Source: Beroe forskalii (Eukaryota; Ctenophora; Nuda; Beroida; Beroidae). Taken from it: a stretch of 64,000 bases of DNA. The position numbers were made by a program, and so were the translations under genes. The stretch spans positions 496,001 to 560,000 of the forward strand of contig WFMF01000009.1 of the NCBI GenBank assembly GCA_011033025.1, read 5' to 3'. The notes beneath the pieces were generated by a model. The model was given only the letters and a program-made list of their open reading frames with translations, had not been told where the DNA came from and did not search any database. Below are positions 45,936-57,150 of the stretch, piece by piece; position 1 is the first letter of the stretch; the number at the start of each line of letters is the position of its first letter.

Positions 45936-48900
45936 ATGTCCTTAACAATGGACCTTACATCTCAAGAGTTCGGTCAGGAGTGTACCAGCACTCCCACAAC
46001 TTGTGTGGACCTGGACTCTATCTGTGCCATCCTTCCTGACTCTGATCCCTCGCCCAATATCCAGCCCACATCCGATCTCCAGCCCACAACCGATATCCAG
46101 CCCACAACCGATATTCAGCCCACATCAGACATCCAGCCCACAACTGATATCCAGCCGACTACCGATATCCAGCCCATAGCCGATATCCAGCCGACTAACG
46201 ATATCCAGCCCACAACTGATATCCAGCACACATCCGATATACAACCGACATCTGATATCCAGCCCACAACTGATATCCAACCGACATCTGATATCCAGCC
46301 CACAACTGATATCCAGCCGACTACCGATATCCAGCCCACATCCGATATACAACCGACATCTGATATCCAGCCCACAACTGATATCCAACCGACATCTGAT
46401 ATCCAGCCCACAACTGATATCCAGCCGACATCTGATATCCAGCCGACATCTGATATCCAGCCCACAACTGATATCCAACCGACATCTGATATCCAGCCCA
46501 CAACTGATATCCAGCCGACATCTGATATCCAGCCCATATCAGAACTCCATGATCCCACTTCTAAAAGAAATGAGTGTGAAGTGACGTTTGAATCAACAGA
46601 TTTAGATGACACCTGTAGTACTCCTCCATTATTGAAACCGTGCAGTTTGCTAGCTGATGACATCAATCCATCTTGTCTTGATGTCACTGCCCCTCTGCCG
46701 ACTTCTTATCTGCACACTTCCCCAACCTCCCTCGCTCCCCCTTCCCCAACCTCCCTCGCACCCCCTTCCCCAACCTCCCTCGCTCCCCCTTCCCAAACCT
46801 CCCACGCTCCCCCTTCCCCGACCTCCCTCGTTCCCCCTTGTGAATCTCCCCCTGCTGCGCCTCCGGTACCTTCTCACAAGATTGCTCCCGTGGCTCTGCA
46901 CGAGGCTTCCCTCCAAGCTCTTCTCACTGCTGACCCTCAGCTTTCTCCCGTAATTTCATCGTCCTCAAAGACAGTAGCCTCCTCAACAAGCTCATCCCCG
47001 TGAGTTGTAGTGTTCTAAAATGTATTAAAGACATGATAATACATATTTTGCAGTATAAAGATGCCTTAACACTGCCAAAGCCAGCCTGGATATTATGATT
47101 TCTCTAGGAAACTAAGCATTTTACTGCTTATATTTAGTAACAGATACGGTATGTGTAACTTTGTCCTGCCGATCCTGCTCGGACAGCATGTTGTAAAATC
47201 GTTGACTAATAACTATGATGTACCAACTATAGACGTGATAACTCCTTTATCACCATCGGTCTAACTACCTTCACCACCCAGGTCTCAGGAGACATCACCA
47301 GCCACGACACGACACCCATTCTGTGTGGATAGGTCCATCATGGTGCAACCCAAGAGGTTCTCACACAAGCGAAACAAGTAAGTATGGTTATGAGTTTTAA
47401 CTACATTGTTTTCGAAAAATAGATTATATTTCACTCCCGATTAGAAAGACCGAAGATAGGTAGTTCCCCAATGATAGTTCTATTATAACTTAGGGGCCTA
47501 GGGCTCTATATACTGAGAGCCGTAGCCCTGCACATAGTCATAATGCTCGACCTGTGGGAGGGAGTTGTACGCCTCCCAATGTACTAAGATAATAGTGTGA
47601 CAGTATGCTTTTCTAATAATTTCCTAACCTCACTGTGATATAGGACATAGTGCTAACTCCGAGTGCTTCAGGTCGGCCCCTATCTGGCTACACAACCCTG
47701 TTTTGGTCCTGTCAGAGGCTCCTTCCAACTCACTGCACAGGGGAAATTCATTCGACGAAATATACCAGAATCTGGTGAGTTTAAAAGTTCAAATCATAAG
47801 ATTGAGTAAGGTTTTAAAATAGTAGTTCTGAACAGTGTAGAGTTAATAAGGGTCCTGTAATTCTTGAGTTCCAGTGAACTAAGACCCAGGGCTCTCCTTT
47901 GTAACTGAAGACTGTGGTTCCTTGTATCTGATTTCTTGGCCTCCTAAATGGCTGTGTTTCTAAAGCACCAGGTGAGTTCCTGTGTCATGTTTCATTATCA
48001 GAATACCTGGAGTTTTGCCAGCTAGCGTAGGGTTACCATCATGTGAACCTCGTGTTAATAGGGGATTAGGGCGTGCAGGGGCACTTGGGGCTTCAACAAA
48101 TCACTATTAACAAGAAATGTGGTTTTAGACTGTGCACTTTGGACTATGTACTGTGCGGTATGATATAGTGAAGGTGTTCTTAGTGTACTACACTATAATT
48201 ATACGGATCAGACAAGATTTCAATCAGTCACGATTTCATAATATGAAATCATCACTGAAGCATTCATAGAGACGCAGTTAGACAGAAATAGCTTTTTTTC
48301 ACTCAATCCTCAGTCCCAGCCTCTCAAAATCATTTCACTGGGATAACAAGAAACAAGGTGAAATTCTATGGAGACGTCATGCTCTTATAGCTTTATAGAA
48401 ATTTGGGAAAGTGACCCCCCAATATAATAATATGTTATGCTGTATATCATGAGATGATTTAATGCGTCAGGGTCAGATCACCAGTTTCTCTTACACCCAC
48501 ATACAATATACAATACACACAATACACTCACACTAACCCCTCCCTTTCTCCAGGTTCGAAGCAGCCCCTCCCTACCCCTCAAATTGAGCAGCAGAACGAC
48601 AATACACACTATACACTCACACTAACCCCCTTCTCCAGGTTCGAAGCAGTCCCTCCCTGCCCCTCAAGTTGAGCAGCAGAACAAGTACTGACGAGGGAAT
48701 GTGTAGTTTCGAGAGTGTCAGTACGCCGACCAGCCATGAAAACAACAGTCTCTCCTCCTTCCCCGTGGTGAGTGACGTCACTGATTAGTGTGTGTGCTAA
48801 CACTGCAGATAGTGTCATTATTCCTTTACTATATTACTACCTTTACCATTAGTACCTTGCCTACTCTCTCCCTTAGTTCCATCTACCTCCAGTCTCTACA

Positions 48901-51900
48901 CAAGATAGTTTGAATAGCAAATCATTGCATAATGCATAGGTTACCTCTCTTGGGGCTGTGTGTGGAGGGGGTAGCTCGTGTGTACAGTGTCAGTATTTGC
49001 TTGTAATTAGCGGTATGATTTGGTGCGATTAAGTGAGTAAGTGTAATTAAAGTGTAGTTTAAGTGTAATTGGCGTATAATTAATAAGGTGTACCCGCTAC
49101 CCATTGCTCAGTGGTCACACCCATCATCAGTCAACAAGTGATAGATAAGTATGCGGTTGACTTGCTAATCTTACTATATATAATGCGTGTTGTTAATATA
49201 TATATATATATGGTTGGGTAACGATACAGAATTCAAGTAGGCACCGAAATTCTTTTTGCATCGTGTTCCAAAAACTTTATAATAAATCAGAAAAATATTG
49301 AAAAAAATTTTTCGGCCACCCTGAGGGCGTGGGGGCCACGCCCTTTTTTCATAAAAAATTAAACTTTCGAATTTTTCCAAAATTCCTTCGCCATTGAGTT
49401 GATTATGATGAATAAAAATTTTGAGAATTTTGTCCGAATTATTGGGTCACCCTAAGGGGCGAGGGAGGCCACGCCCTTTTTTTCGCAAAAATTAAACTTT
49501 CGAATTTTTTCAAAATTCCTTCGCCAAGTTGCTTATGATGAATAAAAGTTTTGAGAATTTTGTCCGAATTATTGGGTTACCCTAAGGGGTGTGGGAGGCC
49601 GCGCCCCTTTTTTCGCAAAAAAATAGATTTTCGAATTTTTTCAAAATTCCTTCGCTATGGAGTTGCCTATGATGAGTTAAGGTTTTGAGAATATTGTCGG
49701 CAATATTGGGTTACCGTTGGGGGCGTGGGAAGCTTTTTTCGCATAAATTAAAGTTTCAAATTTCCCCTCTAAACTCGCACGGTCAAATCACTGTCAAAGG
49801 GACATGTGGCCGTTAGCTCATGCGGTTGCCATCATTCGCCGTCCGTAGGACGGGAACCGACTAGTGATATATAATACTCTCATCTTATTTTTACTGAGTT
49901 CACAATACACACCAATTCTGGAAATTAGTACTCTTCAAATTATTAAGGCTTCCCTCACGCTGATATAAAACTGTTACACCTTTTCGGCACGGCTACATAC
50001 AAGAACGTAATTATTATGCACCTATTCTCTTCTTGTTATGAACCTAAGCTATTCTCTATACCTAGTTTACTATGCTGCTTGGAACAGTGTGAAATCACTA
50101 AAACAAAACCACTGGATGGACCTCTGGCTTAGCCAGACCTGTCTCAACAGGCGAATGTATCTAGAAGGATCAGGATCTGACACCACCAGTCCAGCCAAAC
50201 AAAGAACAGTACACAACAGACAACAAAATCATTTAGGCAAACCTCTAGCTTTGTCAGAACTGTCTCTTCAGGCAGATTCAGCTCAGGATCGGAATGTGAC
50301 ACCACCAAAAGTCAGGTGACAGCTCCTAGTGAAGGTGCTGGAACGTTTTTTGTAGACCAGACATGTTGAGAATAGGTTACTTTGTCTGGATGAACCTATA
50401 TCGTAACAAGATACGCGACATGGTGTGGACTGATCAAGTGCAGCAGTCTGTGAACCATTGTACATGTTACTGTGTGAGACCAGTGTGATAGCATGCGAGA
50501 TACCATTATCACTCCCCGAATGTAATGTGATTGTAAGTTGTGTACATGTAGCAATTCTGGAAAAAAGCCCTATATAGTGACGGGAGTGACAGCGCACTTT
50601 ACTGAGACACTCGTGTGCAATAAACAGTGAGAATCTTTGTTTTGAATGAGAGAAATCATAAATTCCAGTCTAATGACTTATCGACTGGCATTGTACCTTT
50701 TCCTCGTTACTAAATCCTTCAATATCTCAATATTTACTCATCAGTATGCGATATTACGCTGTCACAGCCAGTCTCCTGATCACATTAAATCATGTATATC
50801 ATGACATGTTATTTTGTACAAGAATTATTTATATCCAAGTAGTCCTGATAGTGTGACACTACTCCTCGAATTCTGCCATATTCTCTATAATGTGCTTACA
50901 TGGCAGTTTATTGAGTGTTCGTTGTGAAAGATGAGCAGGAAAAAGTCTTGAGTGGAATACATTCTTCAACTGCTATGTACAGTACAATTTACATCGTACA
51001 CTGATGATAAATTGGAAGTTTATTTATTTTCATTGTACTTTGCCTGTTGGAAGTGAAATGGTTGTACAATGTACATGATTGTCGTGTACAATGTACATTT
51101 TACAATATGTAATGTACATTGTGTAATGTCTAATGCGTATTGTGCAGTGTGTCATTCACCCATATCATAAGAGCATTAGTAAAAACACGCTTCTAGAATC
51201 TATTATTATAGTTGAGCTACTCAAAGTGAAATTCATAACAAAATCTGTGTGCTTTATCGTATAAGCGGAGCTTTATACCTTCTGCGGACTATTGTTTTGT
51301 ATGACTGATTGTATGTTAGTATGATTGTAGAATAATGGATAGCACCGCCTAATTCTAATTCCTTTCAGTCGGTCGAAGATGAAGCCTATAACACGGAGTC
51401 ATCATCCCTCGAGTACACAGGTAACACAATACATTGTACACAGTGTACTGTGCAGTGTGAACAGTACACACTGTACACACTGTGCACAGTACACAATGTT
51501 CACACTGTGCACAGTACACAATGTGCACAGTACACACTGTGCGCAGTACATACTGTACACAGTGCATTGTACACAGTGTACTGTGCAGTGTGAACAGTAC
51601 ACACTGTACACACTGTGCACTGTAATCACTGTGCACAGTACACAATGTGCACAGTACACACTGTGCACAGTACACAATGTGCACAGTGTGTACTGTGCAC
51701 AGTACACACATAACAAACCAAACACTACACACATTGTAAACTGTATACTACGACACAATGCACAAAGAATTTCCTAAAATTTGATTGTGTAACGTACAGA
51801 ATGTACAATGTACTGTATACACTGTACAAGTTATACACAACTCCATGTACCAGGTTACCCAGGTCTGGTTTGCAGCCGAACGTGGATTGAAGTGCACAAT

Positions 51901-53955
51901 GAGCAAGCTAGCAGTGACCTCGTGGCTGTCAAAGTCGGGTTAGTCACATTGTTTGTTGTGGATTCTTTGAAAATGATGTTTTCTTGCATGCTCTGATTCT
52001 TAAGCCCTCGATAGCAGGTAGTAATATTCACAATATTAATAGCACTCCAATAATAGCACTACAATAATAGCACTGCAATAATATTCATTCCAGGTCCAAG
52101 TCCTCCCATGTGGTACATTTTAGTGTGAAGGCTGGTGATGTGATTACTTGGGAATTTGCCACCCTGAAAAGAGACATCGGCTTTGGTGAGTTATTTTACA
52201 GTTAACTGTTGCAAAAATAGACAGAAGGTGGCAGAAAGCATGATTAGATAATTAGATATGTTTCGTCGATACTACAAGCAGGAACTAGCCGAAACAAGCG
52301 GAACAACCCCGAACCAACCCAAAAACCTCCCCTAATCAAGCTTGTTTCGGCTTGATTCGGGGAGGTTCTTGGTATGTTCCGCTTATTTCGGCTTGATTCG
52401 GCCAGTTCTTGCTTTAAGTATCGACGATTTAGGAAGCTGTTGTTGATATTCATGGTTACCTGTAAATTTTGAGATTTCAGAGCGCGCAAACGCGCGCGCG
52501 GCTCAAAAAGTACACTACTGTCAAATCGCGATGTTAACATTTAAAGACTTTCATTGTTATTCCTCTCTGCATTATATCTGAGCGCGCGCGGCGCGCACAC
52601 TCAATTAGTTAATTATCCATTTCTTAGCTTCCTGGTCTGCTTGAGAACACAAGCCTGTGTAAAGTATTGGTTTTTCAAATAGATGGCCACCGGGACCAAA
52701 CCCTTGCAATAGCGAGAACATGCCTTCGACACATAGATGATTGATTAATTAACAATTAGAGGTTTTTGTTTCATAACATTTCCATTTTGTTATGCCGGGA
52801 TGCTCACCAAACTTTCAAACTTTACATGCGAGAGTTGGATATGAATTTTTATTTGATTATTGATTTTCGGGAAATTTTGAGAGAAAAAATCAAAATTCTT
52901 AGTCGATTTTTTATTGAAATATTTCCGGATAACTGAAGCTTTCAATTCCGTAATCAACTGCCGAGCCCCTCCCTCCGGCTATGATTTGGCACTGTCGCAG
53001 GCATCCTGTTCGAGTGCTCCGTGATAGAGGAAAAGAAGGTGGAAGAGGGGGAGATGAGTGACGTGGAGTCCATCACTTCAGGCTACGGCGTCATCCCCAT
53101 TCTCCCCATATTCAAAGTCAAGTGCAACATATCCCCCATCTTTGGGAGCCATGAGGCGGTCACGGACGGGGTCTACGTCATGACCTGGGACAACTCTTAC
53201 CTCCAGGTAGGAGTCCATGTTTCCGAGGAAGTGCAACGGAACAGGAATATACGTGCTTAGCGTGCCCAGCATGAAGCGTGAAATGGTACCAATTTGGTCT
53301 AAAATTGTAAAATATTAAAGTACAACCTAAAGTTTACAAACCTTTGGCTTACATACCCACTGAGCTCAGTGGAGATCCTTGCTGTGCGACATGTTAAACA
53401 AGGAATAGGTATAAACTGAACGGTTCCGTACAGGCCATTGCCCATTGCTATTGCGTCAAATGTGATAGCGGCCATTTCAGATGGTAAACATTTTCCGTAG
53501 CTCACGTGTATGTCACAATACTGTTTATCACTTATCAGTAAATTTTGTCGATGAATATCGAGTATTTTTCTTACAACTCTTACTCCAGGTTCTTCTCCAA
53601 AGACCTGTATTACCGAATCAGCACGCAGACGGAGGTGTTTTCCGGTTACCCGCATGGCATCATCAGTTTCCAGCACAGCTACCCAGGCACTCTGGAGGAA
53701 GAGAGTACGGGGGGCTCTGAGACGGGGGAACACACCCTGTCTGAAACTGGGGAATACACCCTGTCTGAAGCAGGGGAACACACCCTCTGTGATGTGACGC
53801 CGGACTACTTGGAGGCCAGGTGCCCGGACTACGCGGACTGTATGCGGACTAACATTGTCAGGGTGGTCACTCAGAACAACACTGTCAACGACGCGGAGAC
53901 CGTCTACTTTGACGTGTCTCAGAACTCCTCCTGCAATAACATTCACGACCTTTAG
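45936..53955 (+). CDS. GOLD-domain protein with hexapeptide-repeat N-terminus, nine exons
   Basis: Predicted exons are 45,936-46,999; 47,282-47,377; 47,672-47,774; 48,639-48,767; 51,369-51,420; 51,854-51,938; 52,094-52,185; 53,001-53,206; and 53,589-53,955. All junctions are GT-AG, and the frame is open across every exon except for one extra base at the end of exon 8. Without it the product would be about 730 residues. Residues 43-204 are 27 copies of QPTTDI/QPTSDI; a PSPTSLAP-type proline/serine repeat follows. Residues ~488-620 form a GOLD domain: VITWEFATLKRDIGFGILFE, an acidic insert, GVYVMTWDNSY, then FFSKDLYYRI. This layout is closest to the C-terminal GOLD of ACBD3, TMED8 and FYCO1, which act in Golgi and membrane traffic. 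An extension of ~110 residues follows. There is no signal peptide, membrane segment or acyl-CoA-binding domain. Exon 1 opens at an acceptor, so further 5' exons are possible. The role is inferred from the domain only. Confidence 0.82.
46062..46547 (+). repeat. 18-bp coding minisatellite (QPTTDI/QPTSDI)
   Basis: Twenty-seven in-frame units of CAGCCCACAACTGATATC and variants lie in exon 1 of the GOLD gene. Substitutions are concentrated at the fourth residue (T or S, once N or A) and silent positions (CAG/CAA, CCC/CCG). The unit length is a multiple of three, unlike the non-coding arrays of this window. Open frames on the minus strand are shadows of it. Confidence 0.95.
46722..46845 (+). repeat. 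24-bp coding repeat (PSPTSLAP)
   Basis: About five in-frame copies of CCTTCCCCAACCTCCCTCGC-like sequence encode PSPTSLAP, PSQTSHAP and PSPTSLVP. They form a second low-complexity block in exon 1, between the hexapeptide array and the end of the exon. Confidence 0.9.
48554..48638 (+). pseudogene. Partial tandem duplicate of exon 4 of the GOLD gene
   Basis: The acceptor and first ~47 bases of exon 4 (CTCCAG, then GTTCGAAGCAGCCCCTCCCT) are present twice, 85 bases apart, with the intronic ACACTCACACTAACCCC. The first copy has its own good acceptor (TTTCTCCAG at 48,553) but runs into TAA in frame. Only the second copy (48,639) continues as the full exon. If used, the first copy would give a truncated product. 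Confidence 0.88.
49169..49864 (+). mobile_element. Non-autonomous Helitron-like element, copy 2
   Basis: It begins TCTTACTATATATAATGCGT after an A (49,168). It ends CCGACTAG before a T, with a perfect 6-bp-stem hairpin (CCGTCC-GTA-GGACGG, 49,839-49,853) 11 bases before the end. It is inverted relative to copy 1 and shares the ~120-bp subrepeats (TTGAGAATTTTGTCCGAATT, GGCCACGCCC). It lies in intron 4 of the GOLD gene. No transposase is encoded. Confidence 0.8.
50038..50690 (+). mobile_element. LTR-element-like fragment in intron 4
   Basis: A 93-codon frame with two imperfect ~90-base repeats (CTCTGGCTTAGCCAGACCTG versus CTCTAGCTTTGTCAGAACTG) ends near RNVTPPKVR, reminiscent of the basic C-terminal tail of LTR-element polyproteins. 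It is followed by TATATAG at 50,571, AATAAA at 50,619 and GT-rich sequence, an arrangement like an LTR promoter and poly(A) site. LTR borders were not defined and no second LTR was found, so this is tentative. Confidence 0.35.
51050..51160. repeat. TGTACAATGTACAT palindromic repeat
   Basis: Irregular copies of TGTACAATGTACAT and TGTAATGTACATTG in intron 4. Each half-unit is self-complementary. Confidence 0.75.
51420..51715. repeat. Palindromic CACAGTACACACTGTG minisatellite in intron 5
   Basis: It is built from short palindromic words: GTACACAGTGTAC, ACTGTGCACAGT, GTGCACAGTACACACTGTGC. The same sequence therefore repeats on both strands, and long frames appear on both (HCTQYTL and VHIVYCAQC types). 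It includes a larger duplication of about 125 bases (51,433 and 51,561). Strong fold-back is expected in the pre-mRNA beside a 52-base exon. Confidence 0.92.
52277..52416. repeat. Imperfect inverted repeat in intron 7
   Basis: AAGCAGGAACTAGCCGAAAC at the left and its diverged complement TTTCGGCTTGATTCGGCCAG at the right, with CCTCCCC / GGGGAGG nearer the centre. The arms are about 60 bases. The 98-codon minus-strand frame over it is not supported. Confidence 0.75.
53190..53588 (+). other. Intron 8 with direct repeat at both splice sites and a 1-bp frame conflict
   Basis: Exon 8 ends ACAACTCTTACCTCCAG (53,190-53,206). The last bases of intron 8 are ACAACTCTTACTCCAG (53,573-53,588), the same sequence minus one C. 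The extra C makes exon 8 one base too long for exon 9: spliced as written, the frame leaves the GOLD domain just before its last strand. With the 16-base form at the exon end the frame would join. Either the C is a sequencing error or this is a loss-of-frame allele. Confidence 0.85.
53716..53787 (+). repeat. 24-bp coding repeat SETGEHTL x3
   Basis: Three in-frame copies in exon 9 encode SETGEHTL, SETGEYTL and SEAGEHTL, in the tail beyond the GOLD domain. Confidence 0.93.
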
Positions 53956-54082
53956 AAGATCCTGCGATCTAGTCACGAGATAACAGGATAATCTCCAGGG
54001 CTAGAGATGCCTAATACCGCCATTGATAGCTGCCAGAACATAAGTTAGCCTTTTTTGACCATTTTAGGCTTCTGTGAAGCGA

Positions 54083-54088
54083 AATAAA
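54083..54088 (+). terminator. Poly(A) signal of the GOLD gene
   Basis: AATAAA lies 128 bases after the stop codon. A second AATAAA is at 54,833-54,838 if the untranslated region is longer. Confidence 0.6.
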
Positions 54089-56205
54089 CATCCCAGGTGA
54101 CTGGAAACTCTGAAACTGTTTTATATGAAAGTACTCATTGATATCTATCGGCCCGTATGCAATGTAAGCACTCACTAGGTAGTGACTCACTAGTTTTTTT
54201 GCAGCAAAAATCATCCGAATCGGATCATGTGTTGTGATTTAGGAAGTTAGAACCACCTAAAAATTCACTTCTGATTTGTGACAATGTGACATGCTCCTTT
54301 CTGTTAGAAAATGGCTAATCATAACAAATTCAATCGACATATTTTTGATGCAGCGAATTGCGTTGTTCAAAATTTGCGAATGTGGTGGCTCAAAGCGGCG
54401 ACGAGTGAGCTATGCATTGTAGATTAGGATTTTTAATGCGGCAAAAATATGATTTGTTGGATAGGATTAGGAGAAAGGAGAAGGTCTGGTTTCCGTAGCT
54501 GGTTTCCTGTGACCTAGAAGGCACATCTTGGGGCCTTCTAGTTTATAATACCGCGTTCTTAATCTTTTCCTCCATTTTTGTAGACTAGAATTAGAAATTA
54601 GCGCTTTTATAGTTCAATTTTGTGGAATGTTTAATCTATTTTAATCGCAAGATCTGATCTGCAGTAGAATGTTTTTGTGTAATTCGAGCAAACTTTTTTT
54701 TGCAATACTATTAGTTAATGATTAGTAAACTTTTGTAATTTTCGGTTTAAGTGTTAAAGTTTGGTATTTGAAATTGGCGCACTACTCGGTCAATCCACTC
54801 CTCTCAGTTCATCCCCTTTGTGCAATATACCAAATAAACCGATCAGACGTTGTTTCTAACTTCAGATTCAACATGGGGTTGGTCTAATTGGTATCATAAT
54901 ATGAAAAAGAGATCACTTGGGAGACAGTTGATTTACCGAGCAGTGCGCCAATTTGAAGATGGCGAAGTCTTATTAATTGGCTGCAGAAACTGACCCATGG
55001 CGTTCAAAACTCAATTGCAATGCTTGCATTCGAGTGATTTTTTATAATTTATGCTAGATTTAGAGCTATTAAATCCCAAGCTATTGGAAATAAACTCGAA
55101 AACGCTGTAATAATTTCTATCACATGTTGATGTATGATAACCTTACCGAATTTGCCTTGTATATTATTTTCGCTTAGATTGGATAGTTATCACATGTGTG
55201 CATATCGCTCGATTGACGGAGGGTTTATAGATATTAATATTATGAAGACGCGCAAATTGATGTTCTTTTGATACTAATAGAATTCATCGAACCAGAGGCA
55301 AACGCCAAAACAGCAAAGAACTCTTTTTAGGAGTGGAATGACGGCACGCAGTTTGTGCAAAAGAGGGCTTTGGTTAGAGTAAGAATGATATCGAGCCCTC
55401 CCACCTCCGTCTATCGATCGATCTGCACACATGCCAAATGTTCTTGCATGCTATCTTGACTTGATTGGAGTGAATAAGATGAATACGAGGTTTGAAAGGT
55501 TTTTTAACGAGGTAAAAGAGCAAACTTAGGCCTCACTTTTCAGTCATGCATATTATTATCAAATTTATGCATGTTCATTGTTTGTCCATACTCTATTACT
55601 CTAAATCTTCAGTTTCCAACTTACATTTACAGAGGATCAAAACAAGCAGACTGGGATGGGAGTTCCAATCTAATTTCCAGAGTTTCATATTAACATTGGG
55701 CTGTCATTTTCATGTTACTGTAAGGTAACTTTAACTGTTTAAGTGGGTGGCCCTGGACTCAGCTGTGGTGAAACGAATTAAAATTCATTGTTAAAATGTA
55801 CCTTGGACTTGGAGACAGATCGTTCAAAAAGGGGTACTCAAAAACTTAAGATACTAACAATTTGGTACGCGACTCTACACAATAGCTTACTGTTTTGCAA
55901 GGTTGCGTGCGCTATTGTTAAATTATCAAATTCTAAAGAACCTGCACAAGTATTATGCGTAATAACGAAATTCACATCGGAAATTGTTCAGTGTTCCAGG
56001 TAGCAATTAAATTGAATCGTAATAGAATAAAATATCAACGAAACTATATGGCCACAGACCGATATTGGGTAGGGTTGCTTGTGATTAAGCTTATTTCTCA
56101 AGTGTAAAAATATTAATTTTAATTGTTGAATATTGTTCATGATTCGAAAACATTGTAGAAGATATTGTAAGATAAAAATTTATTTTCATTGTGAACAGCG
56201 ACTTG
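54089..56205. other. No gene seen
   Basis: AT-rich DNA without arrays. Short frames at 55.5-56.0 kb have no recognised motif. Confidence 0.45.
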
Positions 56206-56208
56206 TTA

Positions 56209-56330
56209 GGGATCGTTTTCATAGTCATATTACGTAACCACTAACCAATTTTTTGCCATTTTAAACCCCCCTCTCTATCCCTCGTTAGCAAAACTCAACC
56301 CCCCTCGTGAGGATCATCTTACGTAAGCAA
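56209..56330. mobile_element. Diverged relic related to the GGGATCG MITE
   Basis: The left end GGGATCGTTTTCATA, CATATTACGTAACC and C-rich interior (AAACCCCCCTC, CAACCCCCCTCGTG) resemble the MITEs at 35.2 and 39.4 kb. The right terminal repeat is not intact (ATCTTACGTAAGC only). Confidence 0.5.
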
Positions 56331-56374
56331 TGGATAACCCCAATTTCGCAGGCACCATGTCCGATTGATTTTGG

Positions 56375-57150
56375 TCCGTGCACCACGTGCAATTAATTTT
56401 GTGTGCGCTCCACGCGCAATTAATTTTGTGCGCGCGCCAATTTTGTGTGCGCGGATCGATGATCCGCGCACACAAAATTGATTGCAGGTGGCGCACGCAC
56501 AAAAATCAATTGCGCGTGGCGCGCACACAAAATTTATTGCACGTGGCGCGCGCACAAAATTAGTTGCACGTGCACACAAAATTAATTGCGCGGCGTGCAC
56601 ACAAAATTAATTGCACGTCGACACGGCACATGCAATTAATTTTATGTGCGCCGCGCGACGTGCAATTAATTTTGTGTGCACGCCGCGCGACGTGCAATTA
56701 ATTTTGTGTGCGGCGTGCGCACAACGTTGCCCTAACCATCGCCCTGTTCTGCGTGCCCTGTTCTGCGCGTGCCGTCGTCTATTGCACGTGGAAGGCCGCG
56801 CGTAAGCACTTGCCGCGTTACGGACGTGAACGCATTTCTTCTGGCTGGATTTATCAAAGTGACGTTGTCTGCGCATCCGTGCGCGTAACCAGGAAGGCCG
56901 GAAGGGCAACCGCGCGCGAGAAAGGGCGACATCCGGTTACGACGTCGACGCGGTCGAATAGTGCGCGCCACGTGCAAACAATTTTGTGCGCGAGCCACGC
57001 TTCCATACGGAAGCGCGACGATGCGATAACAGGGGTATACGTGTTTAGCAAGTGAACGCACAACGTGCAATTAATTTTGTGTGCACAGTGTACCACGTGC
57101 AATTAATTTTGTGTGCGCACCACGTGCAATTAATTTTGTGTGCGCGCTAT
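56375..57150. repeat. GTGCAATTAATTTTGTGTGC minisatellite with hairpin potential
   Basis: Units of GTGCAATTAATTTTGTGTGC plus a GC spacer (GCGCACCAC, CGCGCGAC) are 27-33 bases apart. They run in one orientation at 56,380-56,450, the other at 56,470-56,615, and the first again at 56,625-56,720 and 57,065-57,145, with a non-repeat GC-rich island at about 56,720-57,060. The orientation flip makes foldbacks. Frames on both strands are by-products. Confidence 0.88.

Noticed and set aside
46115..46687. Minus-strand frames of 117 and 190 codons in the GOLD gene.
   Set aside because: They are reverse shadows of the hexapeptide repeat, whose plus-strand frame joins in phase to downstream exons.
56314..57102. 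Several 60-115-codon frames on both strands.
   Set aside because: They come from the self-complementary GTGCAATTAATTTTGTGTGC repeat and its GC-rich island; none shows a motif.
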